Assembly (NCBI RefSeq): GCF_003144245.1
Contig: NW_020289978.1
Span: forward strand, 1-64,000
Source: Jaminaea rosea
Lineage: Eukaryota; Basidiomycota; Exobasidiomycetes; Microstromatales
Length of the DNA stretch: 64,000 bases
Direction: 5' to 3'
The position numbers and the translations under genes are program-made. Below, one piece after another: positions 31,696 through 41,614 of this stretch. Every line of letters starts with the position of its first letter. Positions within the stretch are counted from its first letter, which is position 1. The notes below the pieces were generated by a model that was given only the letters and a program-made list of their open reading frames with translations, made no database searches and was not told the DNA's origin.

Positions 31696-33882
31696 ATGCC
31701 ACCCACCACGCCCCGTGCAGTGGACACATCCGACCCTACCTTTTCCCCTCAAGCACTGCGCATCGTTGACCTACGCGCCTTGCTCTCGGGTCATGGCGTC
31801 GTCCTCCCCTCTTCGGCACGAAAGGCTGATCTAGTCGAGGCAGTCGAGGAGCATATAATGACACCCCAGCGTATGCGGGCGAGGCGTGGCGATGGAGCAA
31901 AGATCAAGGCGGATGAGCAGGAGGAAGACGATAGCGAAGAAATGGCCAATTTTTCGCACGAGAACCCTTTTCAGGCTTCACCCAGCTTGCACAAGGGGAA
32001 GCGACAGCAGCAGCAGCAGCAAGGGCCGAGGAAGAGCGTCCCCACCGCTTCGACTTCGCGACCTTCTTCCAGCTCAGGCGGTGCAGCGGGTCAGCAGAGG
32101 CGCAAGACGATGGATCCTTCAGCCATGGCGGCGAGAAAGCCATCCACATCCACGTCCAACGGGATCGCGCGCAGCTCCTCCTCTTCATCGAAGCGCGCAC
32201 CATCCTCCTCCTCGTTCAAGGCCAAATCGGCAGCATTCGACTCTTCTCCACCCCACTCCCCCTCATATACCTCCTACGTTGACCCCTCCATCGCAGCGGG
32301 CGGCTCACCCGAAGGATGGTCCTCTCCCACCGAGGAGAAAGAAAGAGCTCCCCTCGACACGCGCAAGCCTGCGCACGCACAGCGCTCCTCTCCTCTGCTC
32401 GCCTCGAGAAGGAAGAGTGCCCGCAAGCTAAGCATCACCCGCCCGCATCCGCCAAGGGACGCAGTGGCCATCATCGCCACCATTGCACGATACGTTGTCG
32501 CCCTTCTAATGGCTGTATGGTACCTTTGGTATGCGAAGGAAAGCCACGCGATAGGCTACTGTGACACTGGCACGAGCACGCACACAAATTCATACCTCAA
32601 CCAGCAAGCAGCGCAACGTCAATTGCGCAAATCCTCAGACGATCAGACCCTTGTGGACCTTGTGGTTCCCTCCTTCCTCCAACCAGGCTGCACTCCCTGC
32701 CCCGCGCACGCACACTGCTCCAGCGGTGCGCTACTTGGCTGCGAATCAGACGAATATGTGCTTCGCCCTGCGCTCCTCTCCCACCTTCCTGGAGTGGCGA
32801 GACGGAGCGTCCCGCATGGGTGGCAGGCGAGCAGCTGTAGGACGGACAGTCGACGCCTCGAGCTGATAGATGAGTTGGCGGATGAGATCTTCCGGCGAGT
32901 GGCGGGGCATGTAGGTGGGGTCATCTGCGGTCGCGCGAAACCGTCGGCGAAGCTGCTCAAGTATACTTTTGGCACGAAGAATGCCGCCGCCGCAGGGCCG
33001 GAGTGGCGTCGCGCCTTGCTGGCTAGCGATTTGCGAGCCCAGCTGCGGGAAGCAACGAGGGGTAACGAGGGGATAAGCGACGAGTACTTTGCCCATCTGT
33101 GGAGTGCAGCATTGCAGGAGTTGGAGGATGAGCATCCCGCGAGCGGCCGCGACTCCGTTTGGCAATCACTCCTCATCGAGAACGGGGAGAATCAGGATCA
33201 GGAACGACTCCTCCTCGTCTCCCTCTCCGCAGCGCGCATCCCCTTCACCTGCAGGCTACGCCTCTCCTTCTCCTCCTTCTTGCGTCGCATCTCCGGGCCA
33301 GTAGGTCTCCTCTCCCTCCTCCTCGGAACAGCAGCATGGCTACGCAGCCGTTTCCGTCGGTCGCGCAGTGAGGCCCGGCTGGTCGAGGGTCTAGTGGAAG
33401 AGGTGACGACGAGGCTGGCGCAACAGGCCCTCGAAAGTGCTTTGGCCGATTCCTCCATTGGTCTTGAAGAGGTGCCCCCTTACTTGCCTGTTCATCAGCT
33501 GCGCGACTCGCTACTTTCCTCCTACAAGAGGGAGTTGGGCAGGGGGAGAGGTCGCGTGGTATGGACCGCGGTGACGAGGCGAGTGGAGGCGAACAGTAAT
33601 GTTCGGACTGGGATGAAGAGGTGGAAGGGAGAGTGGATGCGCGTTTGGGAGTGGGTGGGGGTTGTGGGGGGCTCGGGCTCGGGCGCGGGTGCGGGAAGTA
33701 GGCCTTCCACGCCTAGGGCTAGTAGGCCGGGGAGTGTGAAGGGTATTCAGAGTGGGGAGGAGGTGCTGCAGCAGCAGCATGACGGGGAGGGGCAAGCTGT
33801 TGCAGAGGGTGCTGTGGAGAAGGGTGAGTCTGGTGAGCAGCCAGAGATGCAAGAGAAGGTGGAAGGCAAGGCGTACTTGTGA
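31696..33882 (+). CDS. Src1/Heh/Man1-type inner nuclear membrane protein
   Basis: Single-exon gene of 728 residues. An N-terminal HeH/LEM-like helix pair covers about residues 22-54 (IVDLRALLSGHGVVLPS then KADLVEAVEEHI). A Ser/Lys-rich nucleoplasmic linker follows. A transmembrane segment lies at about 255-280 (IARYVVALLMAVWYLW). A lumenal part carries the paired cysteines CTPCPAHAHC and LLGCESDEYVL. A second membrane segment at about 533-550 precedes the conserved C-terminal Man1-Src1 domain (EVPPYLPVHQLRDSLL, then a Trp-rich stretch). Yeast Src1/Heh1 and Heh2 anchor rDNA and telomeres and monitor nuclear pores; the same roles are inferred. The C-terminal tail is Gly/Glu/Gln-rich. It is convergent with the Rap1-like gene, with 169 bp between stop codons. 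Confidence 0.9.
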   Translation: MPPTTPRAVDTSDPTFSPQALRIVDLRALLSGHGVVLPSSARKADLVEAVEEHIMTPQRMRARRGDGAKIKADEQEEDDSEEMANFSHENPFQASPSLHKGKRQQQQQQGPRKSVPTASTSRPSSSSGGAAGQQRRKTMDPSAMAARKPSTSTSNGIARSSSSSSKRAPSSSSFKAKSAAFDSSPPHSPSYTSYVDPSIAAGGSPEGWSSPTEEKERAPLDTRKPAHAQRSSPLLASRRKSARKLSITRPHPPRDAVAIIATIARYVVALLMAVWYLWYAKESHAIGYCDTGTSTHTNSYLNQQAAQRQLRKSSDDQTLVDLVVPSFLQPGCTPCPAHAHCSSGALLGCESDEYVLRPALLSHLPGVARRSVPHGWQASSCRTDSRRLELIDELADEIFRRVAGHVGGVICGRAKPSAKLLKYTFGTKNAAAAGPEWRRALLASDLRAQLREATRGNEGISDEYFAHLWSAALQELEDEHPASGRDSVWQSLLIENGENQDQERLLLVSLSAARIPFTCRLRLSFSSFLRRISGPVGLLSLLLGTAAWLRSRFRRSRSEARLVEGLVEEVTTRLAQQALESALADSSIGLEEVPPYLPVHQLRDSLLSSYKRELGRGRGRVVWTAVTRRVEANSNVRTGMKRWKGEWMRVWEWVGVVGGSGSGAGAGSRPSTPRASRPGSVKGIQSGEEVLQQQHDGEGQAVAEGAVEKGESGEQPEMQEKVEGKAYL

Positions 33883-34051
33883 TGTAGCTTCAGGGCGACG
33901 TGGGCTGGGTTGTCTCGAATTATCATTCGCCTATCCATCGCTATCGCTATCGCTGGCGCCCCTTAGTAGCCTCAGAAGAAGTAGCACGTGTATAACAACG
34001 ATGGTATTGATCGAGAGGAATGTGAATATGTATCTGGCACGCAGGGCGCGA

Positions 34052-37000
34052 TTACGCCAGACGACGCCTCGATGTAGAGGCTACGCCATCCCCTCCGCGT
34101 GTTGGTCTGCTGCCACCTCGACCCAGTCGTTGCGCTTGACGCTGTTGCTGCTGCTGTTGTTGCTGCTGCGGAACGCGAGGCTGCTGACGTTGCGGGCGTG
34201 TATCGTACTCATCTTCATCGTCCTCCTCCTCATCATCATAGACGTCCCGCTCGTCCCGCGCCAAACTGGTGCGAGGACGCTTTAGCGGGGCTGCCGCTGA
34301 TGCGGCTGCCAGCCTGGAGGAGGACGACGACGCTGACGCGCGAGCAGTCGCAGAGGGGAGCGATGTGCGTGAAACCCCGCCAGCACTGCGACGACGCTGT
34401 GGAGGAGCTGGCTGCTCGTAAAGATCGTCCTCCTCGTCCTCTGCTTCCTGCCCCTCCTCGTCCTCCCACCCACTTCCCCGCTCCATCAGCGGCGCAAGCA
34501 CGCTACCACCCACCACCTCCTCGCCCTCCCCACTGCTCTCACTCGCCCCCTCGCCAACCCCAAGACCAACCCCACCGCCCTTCCTCCTAACGACACTCCT
34601 CTCCAAGACCCCCAAAAATCGCTCCGCCTCCCTCAAATTGCCCCCCGCCTCTCTCACAAAATCCACAACAGTCATCCGGTCCACGCCATACTCGCTGGCC
34701 AGCCCAACAAAGTGTCTTTCCAGCTTAGCACGGGCGCGTTTAAGTTCGCCGGCAAAGGGAGCGAGGAAAGGCTGGAGTTGGTGGGTGTGGGCGAATCCGA
34801 AGTCTTTTGCTAAGAGGAGAAGGGAGGTAGTGTAGCGCGCTTTGGCTAGTTGGAGGTCCACCGAGGTGGTGTTGGGATTGTGCGACGTTGAAGTGGAAGC
34901 GTCCGGGCGATGAGGCGGGCGAGATGAACGCGAGGAGCGGTCCCGGTCCCGGTCCCGATCGATCCCGGTGCGGGAGCGTGATGTGTCGCCACCAACGGCG
35001 CCGAGGTGAGAAGGAGGGTAGGAGCGTTCCCTCCCCGCACTTCGTTGCAGCTCATCCCCATACGCCGAGCGTGAGGCGCTCGCCCTCCTCTGAACCGATA
35101 CGGGCAAGGCTTCGTGGCCACTCCGGCTACCACCAGACGAGACGCGACGCATCCCAGTCGCACCTCCACCGCTGCCACTGCCAGTGCGACCAGCCTGGCG
35201 CGAAGATGATGGGACAATGATGTTGGTCGAGCCTTCCCGGCTGGGATGACGTGCAGAGGGAGGGAGGTGGCTTTGCCCCCGCGGCGTGCGACGCATTGCC
35301 ATTGCACCGCCGAGGTCGTGTGCGGGCGCAGGCCCGGTGGGGAGTCTCGACGTGCCAGAGTGGGGACGACGACGGATGGCTTGTCGTGCTTCTATCTCCT
35401 GCATCTCATCTTCTTCCTCTTCGTACCTTTCCTCTTCCTCTCCCTCCTCGCCAAGGTCATATCCACGCTGCCTCTCCTTCTCCCTGTGACGCTCCACCAG
35501 GCGCGCTTGTCGCTCATCCTCCTCTTCTGCACGTGCCAAAGCTTGCGCTTCGAAGTCGTCGTCCTCCGGGGGAGCCTGGTCACCATTTTCCAGCGGATCC
35601 ACGAGATGGTCGTCTTCGTCGCGGGAAAAGTCGTGGAATGCGATATTCTGGTGGCTGGGGATGCGCGGTGTGCCCGCAGCGGCTGCGTTTGCGGCTGAGG
35701 TACGAGCAGCTTGCGCGTGCGGCGTGTTGCGTTTCGTCGAAGCGGGAGCGGCGACGGCAGGGAGGGCGGGCATCTCTGCCCCTCCACCCATACTACCATC
35801 CATGGCGTTGGGCGTCTTAGTGCGCTTACGAGGAGGCGGTGTGCTAGCCACCGGTCGTGATGGGGGAACCCCAACGACATTGCTCCTGCTGGCGCTGGCG
35901 CTGGCGCTGGCGCTGGCGCTGGGCTCTTCATTCGCCTCCTCCTGCTCCTCCTGCTCCCGCGCAGCAGCCTCATCCTTCAATTCTTTGAGCGTGACCTTAT
36001 CGCCGAATTTTTTCTTCATGAAGGCGTGAGACAGCTGTGCCTTGGACATGGTGACTTCCGTTTGAGAGCGACGTGGTGAAGGCTGCGTGGGCTGTGCTTG
36101 AGGTTCGATGGGCGGGACTGCTGCTGCTGCTGCTACTGCTTCCTGCTCTTGCCTCTGCTCGTCGTCAATTGGGAAGTCGGCTGGCGGCTCGTCGATTGGA
36201 GGCGGGGAATGAATGGGAGGTGGTGATGCTTCGCGTTGAGGTTGCTGCTGCTCTTGCCGCTGCTGCTGCGAAGAGCGTCGGGTGTGTTGCGTCTCCCTAT
36301 GTGAGCTGGCCTGCGGAGGTGGCGTAGACTCGACCGCGAGCGTACGCGAGCCGGGCACCGTCTTGGCTACCCCCGCGCCACCGCTGCTCCTTTTCTCCCT
36401 CTGTTGCACATGCGACTGCACCTCTTCGCTGGGTGAAGCGCGATCGTATCCTTGCTCTTGCAAGCTCTCCCCCTCCTCCATTCGTTCCTTCATCGCGGCC
36501 TTGGCCGAGTGATGCTGCGCGCGCTGATCCGCATCTGCACCGAGGGCCGCTTCAACGTCGGCTGAGTCATCCTCCTCTCCTTGAACGGCTTCCGCCTCGT
36601 TGTCGGACACGATCTCGTCTTGCTCCTCGGCGGCCTCCTCGTCTTCATCGTCGGACATGTCCTGCTCAAATGCAGCGAGGGCGTCGTCGAGCATTCCCTG
36701 AACCTCGGCCGGTATCGCACCTGCGGGCAGCGAGACCACCGACGTCTCTGCAGTCGGAACTGCTGCGAGGTCGCCGATACCGTTCTGCTCCCCGCCCACG
36801 ATAATGCCGTCCTCTTGCTCACCTCCCACTGCTGGCTCGTCCTCGTTCTCTCCATCCGCGTACTCCCCGAGCACAAGGCGCACAAGTGCTGCCTCCATGT
36901 ACGCCCACAGATTCTTGGCGATATGCTCCGCGAGGAGCTTCTGCCTCTCCTCGCTCGCGTCAGGCTCTAGCTTTTCAGCGGTGCGCATGGATCCCTCTTC

Positions 37001-38437
37001 CTGCTCGTGTACGTACGTACAGACCTCGAGGAGCTTCTTCTGGTCGTCCATGCCCGTCGGCGGCTCGCCCTTAACGGAGAGGTGCTTGATAAAGCGGAGA
37101 TGCTTGTGTTTGGCGAGGACAGGCGCCTCGTTATAGAAGCCATCGATGATGGTCTCGATGTCGTCCATGAGAAGATCGATCAGATGGTCCTTGAGCTCCT
37201 GCGAGATCTTTGTCGCCGTGGAGGCGCCCACCCCGTCTGGCCAGCCGTCCACGGGCCTGCTCTCTTCCCGCACGCCGGCGGCGCGACGCATCGCTTCCTC
37301 CTGTACTGCTGCCCGCCTCTCTTCCACCATCTCGTCTACCCGGTCGACGATGCCATGCGGACGGTAGCCTAGCACGCTCCTATTGGTTGGCGGGTGCGTT
37401 GGTGGCTGTACGCGACGAGCCGTGCCTCCCGCAGGTGCGCCTGAGCTCGAGACGATCGGATCATCCTCGTCCTCGCCTTCAAAGCCGTCTGCGTCGTCGT
37501 GCTGAGCGCGCGGCGCGACCTTCCTCGACGAAGGCGATGCAGCTGCTCCTGACGTGGATGGTTCTCCCTCTGGGATGTTGAACGCCTCTCCGACGTATTG
37601 ATTCTCTCCAATCTTGAGCCTCGCCGGCAGTTTGATAGGATTGACGCCCGTCTGCTTATACTCGTCCAACTTGGCCATCAGGTTGACACCTCTCGCCATG
37701 TTGTCACGGAGCCACGAGACCCAGGAACCGGGAGTATGTCTGCCATGCTTAGCCGTGAGCACCTCGGCGATCTTACGCCCACCAAATGCGTGCGGCGTGA
37801 TCATGAGCTCCTCGAGGGCATTGTAGCGATCCACGACGGTGTAGGGTTGTTTGCCCGGTCGGTTGACGGGTTGGTACATGACTCCCAGAGAAGGATTCTT
37901 GGATGCCTCGGTACGCATCAGCTGCGCCATGCGACGGTCCGAGAGTTCTTGAGCTTCGCGCTGTCGCTTGATGCGTTGCTCCATTTCGTCGAGCTGCGTG
38001 ATCGGTGAGTAGGCTGGGTTGCTTGTGTTCTGCACGAGGGAGGCCTTGACCGAGTCTGTGACCCCTGTATACAAGTAGCGCGAGGGAATAGAATCGTTCA
38101 GTGTCTGCATATATCGAGCTCTTGCCTCGGGCTTTTGCTCACAATTTGGTCCCACGCAGGGCAGAGGTGTGGGTAGATTGTGGACAGAGCGAAAGAGCTC
38201 TCGTGCCTGATCTGACATGGATGCCGTCTCGGTATCGATGACGACGATGTCTGCCTTGGCGAATCGATCTGCGACTTTGCCGCCATGACGACGGATGGAC
38301 GAGACGTACTTTGGGCGATCAGGAAGGCGCAGTGGCAGGTGGATGGCCAAGGAACGATCTGCAGTCGGATGCCAGAAGATCCTGGCTCTGCCAGCGTCCG
38401 GAGCATCTGAGTCCGAATGATGACTCGGCACTGCCAT
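34052..38437 (-). CDS. Rap1-like telomere protein candidate (BRCT and Myb-like segments)
   Basis: Very large single-exon protein of 1,461 residues. Residues about 18-85 look like a divergent BRCT domain (ARIFWHP, RPKYVSSIRRHGGKV, ADIVVIDTE). Residues about 199-254 resemble a Rap1-type Myb domain (GRKIAEVLTAKHGRHTPGSW, then WLRDN). A helical segment at about 1196-1282 (LASEYGVDRMTVVDFVREAGGNLREAERFLGVL) resembles the helical C-terminal fold of Rap1-like proteins, though it is not at the extreme C-terminus. The order BRCT, Myb, helical domain is that of Rap1. Between them are long acidic, Gln-rich and Ser/Ala-rich disordered stretches. Alternatives are another BRCT-containing chromatin factor. 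The call rests on motif resemblance read by eye. Confidence 0.5.
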   Translation of the reverse strand: MAVPSHHSDSDAPDAGRARIFWHPTADRSLAIHLPLRLPDRPKYVSSIRRHGGKVADRFAKADIVVIDTETASMSDQARELFRSVHNLPTPLPCVGPNCEQKPEARARYMQTLNDSIPSRYLYTGVTDSVKASLVQNTSNPAYSPITQLDEMEQRIKRQREAQELSDRRMAQLMRTEASKNPSLGVMYQPVNRPGKQPYTVVDRYNALEELMITPHAFGGRKIAEVLTAKHGRHTPGSWVSWLRDNMARGVNLMAKLDEYKQTGVNPIKLPARLKIGENQYVGEAFNIPEGEPSTSGAAASPSSRKVAPRAQHDDADGFEGEDEDDPIVSSSGAPAGGTARRVQPPTHPPTNRSVLGYRPHGIVDRVDEMVEERRAAVQEEAMRRAAGVREESRPVDGWPDGVGASTATKISQELKDHLIDLLMDDIETIIDGFYNEAPVLAKHKHLRFIKHLSVKGEPPTGMDDQKKLLEVCTYVHEQEEGSMRTAEKLEPDASEERQKLLAEHIAKNLWAYMEAALVRLVLGEYADGENEDEPAVGGEQEDGIIVGGEQNGIGDLAAVPTAETSVVSLPAGAIPAEVQGMLDDALAAFEQDMSDDEDEEAAEEQDEIVSDNEAEAVQGEEDDSADVEAALGADADQRAQHHSAKAAMKERMEEGESLQEQGYDRASPSEEVQSHVQQREKRSSGGAGVAKTVPGSRTLAVESTPPPQASSHRETQHTRRSSQQQRQEQQQPQREASPPPIHSPPPIDEPPADFPIDDEQRQEQEAVAAAAAVPPIEPQAQPTQPSPRRSQTEVTMSKAQLSHAFMKKKFGDKVTLKELKDEAAAREQEEQEEANEEPSASASASASASRSNVVGVPPSRPVASTPPPRKRTKTPNAMDGSMGGGAEMPALPAVAAPASTKRNTPHAQAARTSAANAAAAGTPRIPSHQNIAFHDFSRDEDDHLVDPLENGDQAPPEDDDFEAQALARAEEEDERQARLVERHREKERQRGYDLGEEGEEEERYEEEEDEMQEIEARQAIRRRPHSGTSRLPTGPAPAHDLGGAMAMRRTPRGQSHLPPSARHPSREGSTNIIVPSSSRQAGRTGSGSGGGATGMRRVSSGGSRSGHEALPVSVQRRASASRSAYGDELQRSAGRERSYPPSHLGAVGGDTSRSRTGIDRDRDRDRSSRSSRPPHRPDASTSTSHNPNTTSVDLQLAKARYTTSLLLLAKDFGFAHTHQLQPFLAPFAGELKRARAKLERHFVGLASEYGVDRMTVVDFVREAGGNLREAERFLGVLERSVVRRKGGGVGLGVGEGASESSGEGEEVVGGSVLAPLMERGSGWEDEEGQEAEDEEDDLYEQPAPPQRRRSAGGVSRTSLPSATARASASSSSSRLAAASAAAPLKRPRTSLARDERDVYDDEEEDDEDEYDTRPQRQQPRVPQQQQQQQQQRQAQRLGRGGSRPTRGGDGVASTSRRRLA
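35888..35921. repeat. GCTGGC repeat encoding Ser-Ala run in the Rap1-like gene
   Basis: Five GCTGGC units on the plus strand encode an alternating Ser-Ala run on the minus strand, within a disordered linker of the Rap1-like protein. Confidence 0.85.
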
Positions 38438-38949
38438 GATGGGCAGGCCAGGACGCTACCAGCGCGAGATGATGATGATGATGATGATGATGTGGTTGAG
38501 TTGGGAAGTTGAGAAAGTTGAGTGGCAGCGAGCGAGTCCTACTTCCGTGATCCTCTTGGCCGCGTCGCGTTCAGTCTCGCAGCTCGACGGAGAGAGTGCG
38601 AGGGCAATCCAATCCAATCTCGCAGGCCATGCGGCCGCCGCCCGGCTCTCTGAGCTGCCTCTGGCTCTGGCAGGGCGCCTGCCGTTGAGACCCAAGTGCC
38701 GCCTGCCCGCCCCCTCCCGCCCTGGCCCTCCCTCGTCGTCGTCGACTCTTGTCAACTCGGATGGCTCGTGCTTGCCTTTGGGTCGTGCTGAGGCTGAGCC
38801 CGAGCCTCCGCCCACCACGGCCCTGTCCGCCCGCCCAACCGCATCCACACTCTCATCTCCTCACCACCATCAAATCGCGATACGCTGCTGCGCCTTCGTA
38901 TCAAGACTATCCTCAGCCAACCCATTACACGACAGCAGAGCTAGGCGAC
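38438..38949. promoter_or_regulatory. Divergent promoter region, Rap1-like gene and ATG8
   Basis: 512 bp between divergent starts, holding both promoters and leaders. A perfect GAT trinucleotide repeat sits about 30 bp upstream of the Rap1-like start codon. Promoter role is inferred from orientation. Confidence 0.55.
38468..38491. repeat. GAT trinucleotide repeat (8 copies)
   Basis: Eight perfect GAT units (ATC on the transcribed strand) lie in the probable 5' leader of the Rap1-like gene. Confidence 0.9.
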
Positions 38950-39769
38950 ATGCGATCCAAGTTCAAGGACGAGCACCCTTTTGGTGAGTAGCGGTCGAGC
39001 GCAGCACACGAGGGCTCCACGTACGCCGAGGTTGTTGCTCCTCACGCAGCGCAGCGCATAGGGGGCGGTGATGAGAGTGTCACAGCGCGTGATGCGTAGT
39101 GCTTCTTCGTCTGGCTCTCATATGAGGTCATGTCGATCAGCTGCGCCACCATTGCTCCTGATTGTATTACTTGCGTATCACCCCACCCCTTACCCTTCGA
39201 GTGGCGCCATCCTCCGTTCACCCATAGCTGCGCAGCATCTGACGCAGCCGCCCCTTTTGCCCAATCTCGCCGCTCACAGAGAAGCGCAAGGCCGAAGCAG
39301 AGAGGATCCGTCAGAAGTACCCTGACAGGATTCCGGTGAGCAACATGCTGCGGCCCCTCTCAAGCTGTTGCCCGCCTGTATGCTGACCAACTCGCATCGT
39401 CGCTGTTGTCTCAGGTCATCTGCGAAAAGGCAGACCGAACGGACATCCCTACGATTGATAAGAAGAAGTACCTCGTCCCCTCGGTGAGCATGCAGAATTA
39501 CAATTCCATCAGTACTTACTCCTCTGACCAGTCATCCCCACACTCTCTCTCATGTCGCGCTCCGCCAGGACCTCACCGTAGGCCAATTCGTCTATGTGAT
39601 CCGCAAGCGCATCAAGCTCGCGCCCGAAAAGGCCATCTTCATCTTCGTCGACGAGGTCCTGCCCGCCACAGCTGCTCTGATGAGCGCCATCTACGAGGAG
39701 CACAAGGACGACGACGGGTTCCTCTATGTCAGCTATTCAGGGGAGAATACGTTTGGGCGCAGCGAGTAA
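38950..39769 (+). CDS. ATG8: Autophagy ubiquitin-like protein Atg8
   Basis: Ubiquitin-like modifier conjugated to phosphatidylethanolamine on autophagosomal membranes. Exons 38950-38983, 39280-39335, 39415-39483 and 39569-39769 give 119 residues. The start [11 protein letters not shown] and the following [21 protein letters not shown] match Atg8/GABARAP. The core reads [20 protein letters not shown], and the end [14 protein letters not shown] leaves three residues after the conserved Gly, so Atg4 processing is needed before lipidation. The first intron is unusually long for this window at 296 nt. All splice sites are canonical. It is divergent from the Rap1-like gene. Confidence 0.98.
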
Positions 39770-40205
39770 GGGGAGGACAGGCTTCTCTTCTCTACGTCAA
39801 GCACGTCAACTCGCTCCAGTCTCCACGACGACCACGACTACCTCTCTCATGATCCGACTTCGACCTCGACCTTGTCTTGATCCCGATGGCAGCCTTGTAC
39901 TCATACGAATTCGCGATGGCAGCGATCAGCATGCGCGAGGAGAGCAGTGATGGAGGGCAACGACGTCCGAACAATATGTTGCCCCTAATGCTCCCCGCCA
40001 TCTAGCTTGGCAAGGGCTCAACGGGCTGGAGTAGCCGCCTGCCCGAACTCGTCGACGTCCTCGTGTATGCTACCCGTCGTCTCATCACCATCGCGCGCGC
40101 GCCCGCTCTCTCGCTCTCCTCTCAATATCACGCCTTGATCGCTCGATCGTTCGCTGCGACTGTGAAGTCTATTCTGTCTATTTGCTTCCAATCATCACGC
40201 CCGTC
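39770..40205. other. Intergenic region between convergent ATG8 and HAD hydrolase genes
   Basis: 436 bp of 3' flanking sequence. I see no gene or repeat in it. Confidence 0.6.
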
Positions 40206-41307
40206 TCACGGCCTCTCCTCCCCCTGAATAGTCACCATCAACTTGAGCATCTTCCCCCCATCCTCCCCCTCCCTCTCAACCCACTCAGCCCTCACGAAGC
40301 TCAGATCCTCGCAAACGAAATCCGCTCCAGCATCCCACATCCTCCTCTTATCGTGTGTAGTCCCCAACCCAAGCACACGACACCCAGCAGCCTTCCCCGC
40401 CCTCACCCCAGGCGGGGCGTCCTCCACCACCAAGCAGCGGTGGGGATCAACGCCCGAAAGCTCTGCGCCCAGCAGGTACGGGTCAGGGGCGGGCTTCCCC
40501 CGTGAAACGAGGTCGCTGGTCACAAAGACGGTAGGAGGGGAAGGCGAGGCACCCGATGCCGCAAACCCTACGGAGGCGTAGGCGCGCGTGGCTGAGGTGA
40601 CTATTGCCCAGCCGGGCTTGCGAAGCGGGTATGAAGGGTGCGGGACTGAGGTGATCTGAGCGCGCCCGTGCAAGGAGGGGGAGAAGGAGCAGAAGGAGTT
40701 TGGGTGGGGGGGGGGGGGGGGGGNNNNNNNNNNNNNNNNNNNNNNNNNNNNNNNNNNNNNNNNNNNNNNNNNNNNNNNNNNNNNNNNNNNNNNNNNNNNN
40801 NNNNNNNNNNNNNNNNNNNNNNNNNNNNNNNNNNNNNNNNNNNNNNNNNNNNNNNNNNNNNNNNNNNNNNNNNNNNNNNNNNNNNNNNNNNNNNNNNNNN
40901 NNNNNNNNNNNNNNNNNNNNNNNNNNNNNNNNNNNNNNNNNNNNNNNNNNNNNNNNNNNNNNNNNNNNNNNNNNNNNNNNNNNNNNNNNNNNNNNNNNNN
41001 NNNNNNNNNNNNNNNNNNNNNNNNNNNNNNNNNNNNNNNNNNNNNNNNNNNNNNNNNNNNNNNNNNNNNNNNNNNNNNNNNNNNNNNNNNNNNNNNNNNN
41101 NNNNNNNNNNNNNNNNNNNNNNNNNNNNNNNNNNNNNNNNNNNNNNNNNNNNNNNNNNNNNNNNNNNNNNNNNNNNNNNNNNNNNNNNGAGGAGGAGGGC
41201 GAGGTCAGCAGGGTCCATGGATCCGTGTCGCTCTTTTTCGCGTGAATGGTGCCTCACCCATCCATATCAAACAACACCGTATCCACCTCGATGGTCTCAG
41301 TAGGCAT
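40206..41307 (-). CDS. HAD-superfamily phosphatase, incomplete because of an assembly gap
   Basis: Haloacid dehalogenase-type hydrolase, probably of the sugar phosphate/glycerol phosphate phosphatase group. The first exon (41307-41258) encodes MPTETIEVDTVLFDMDG, which includes the nucleophile motif DxD, and ends at a GTGAGG donor. The next exon or exons lie in the run of unknown bases. The last visible exon (about 40655-40206, acceptor CGCTCAG) carries motif II (VTSATR), motif III Lys (GKPAPDPYLLGAE) and motif IV (CLVVEDAPPG). The cap domain is thus hidden in the gap, so substrate class cannot be judged. A pyrimidine-rich tract next to the gap is probably intron. Confidence 0.8.
40724..41188. 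other. Assembly gap (465 unknown bases)
   Basis: A run of N begins directly after a long poly-G tract (about 40706-40723), a common cause of sequencing failure. It removes the middle of the HAD phosphatase gene. Real gap length is unknown. Confidence 0.99.
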
Positions 41308-41614
41308 CTTGACTCGACTAGCCCTTCGTCTCGGGAACGTCTAGTTGTGATGTCTTTGAGGATCAAAGGAGTCAAGGAAGCAACAACAGTTCACTCCCGC
41401 TTCCTCGTCCTCGGGATTCTTCCGAACGTGCCGCCAGTCCGCTCTTGGGAGTCGACGACAGCCGCGGCGGTGATCAAGAGACCGAGCATGCCGAACCAAC
41501 ACACCGTTCGGGGGATAGTTGGTGGTATGTGGCGGCTACGAATTATCGAGAGGGTGGATCGTGCGTGCGTTAAGGTGAACCAAACAGAGGTATTGCTCAG
41601 ACTGGACCTGACTA
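41308..41614. other. Intergenic region between HAD hydrolase start and RAD17 stop
   Basis: 307 bp on the upstream side of the HAD gene and the downstream side of RAD17, both on the minus strand. No other feature is seen. Confidence 0.6.

Noticed and set aside
40668-41303. Open frames running through the unknown bases
   Set aside because: They are open only because N codons contain no stops.
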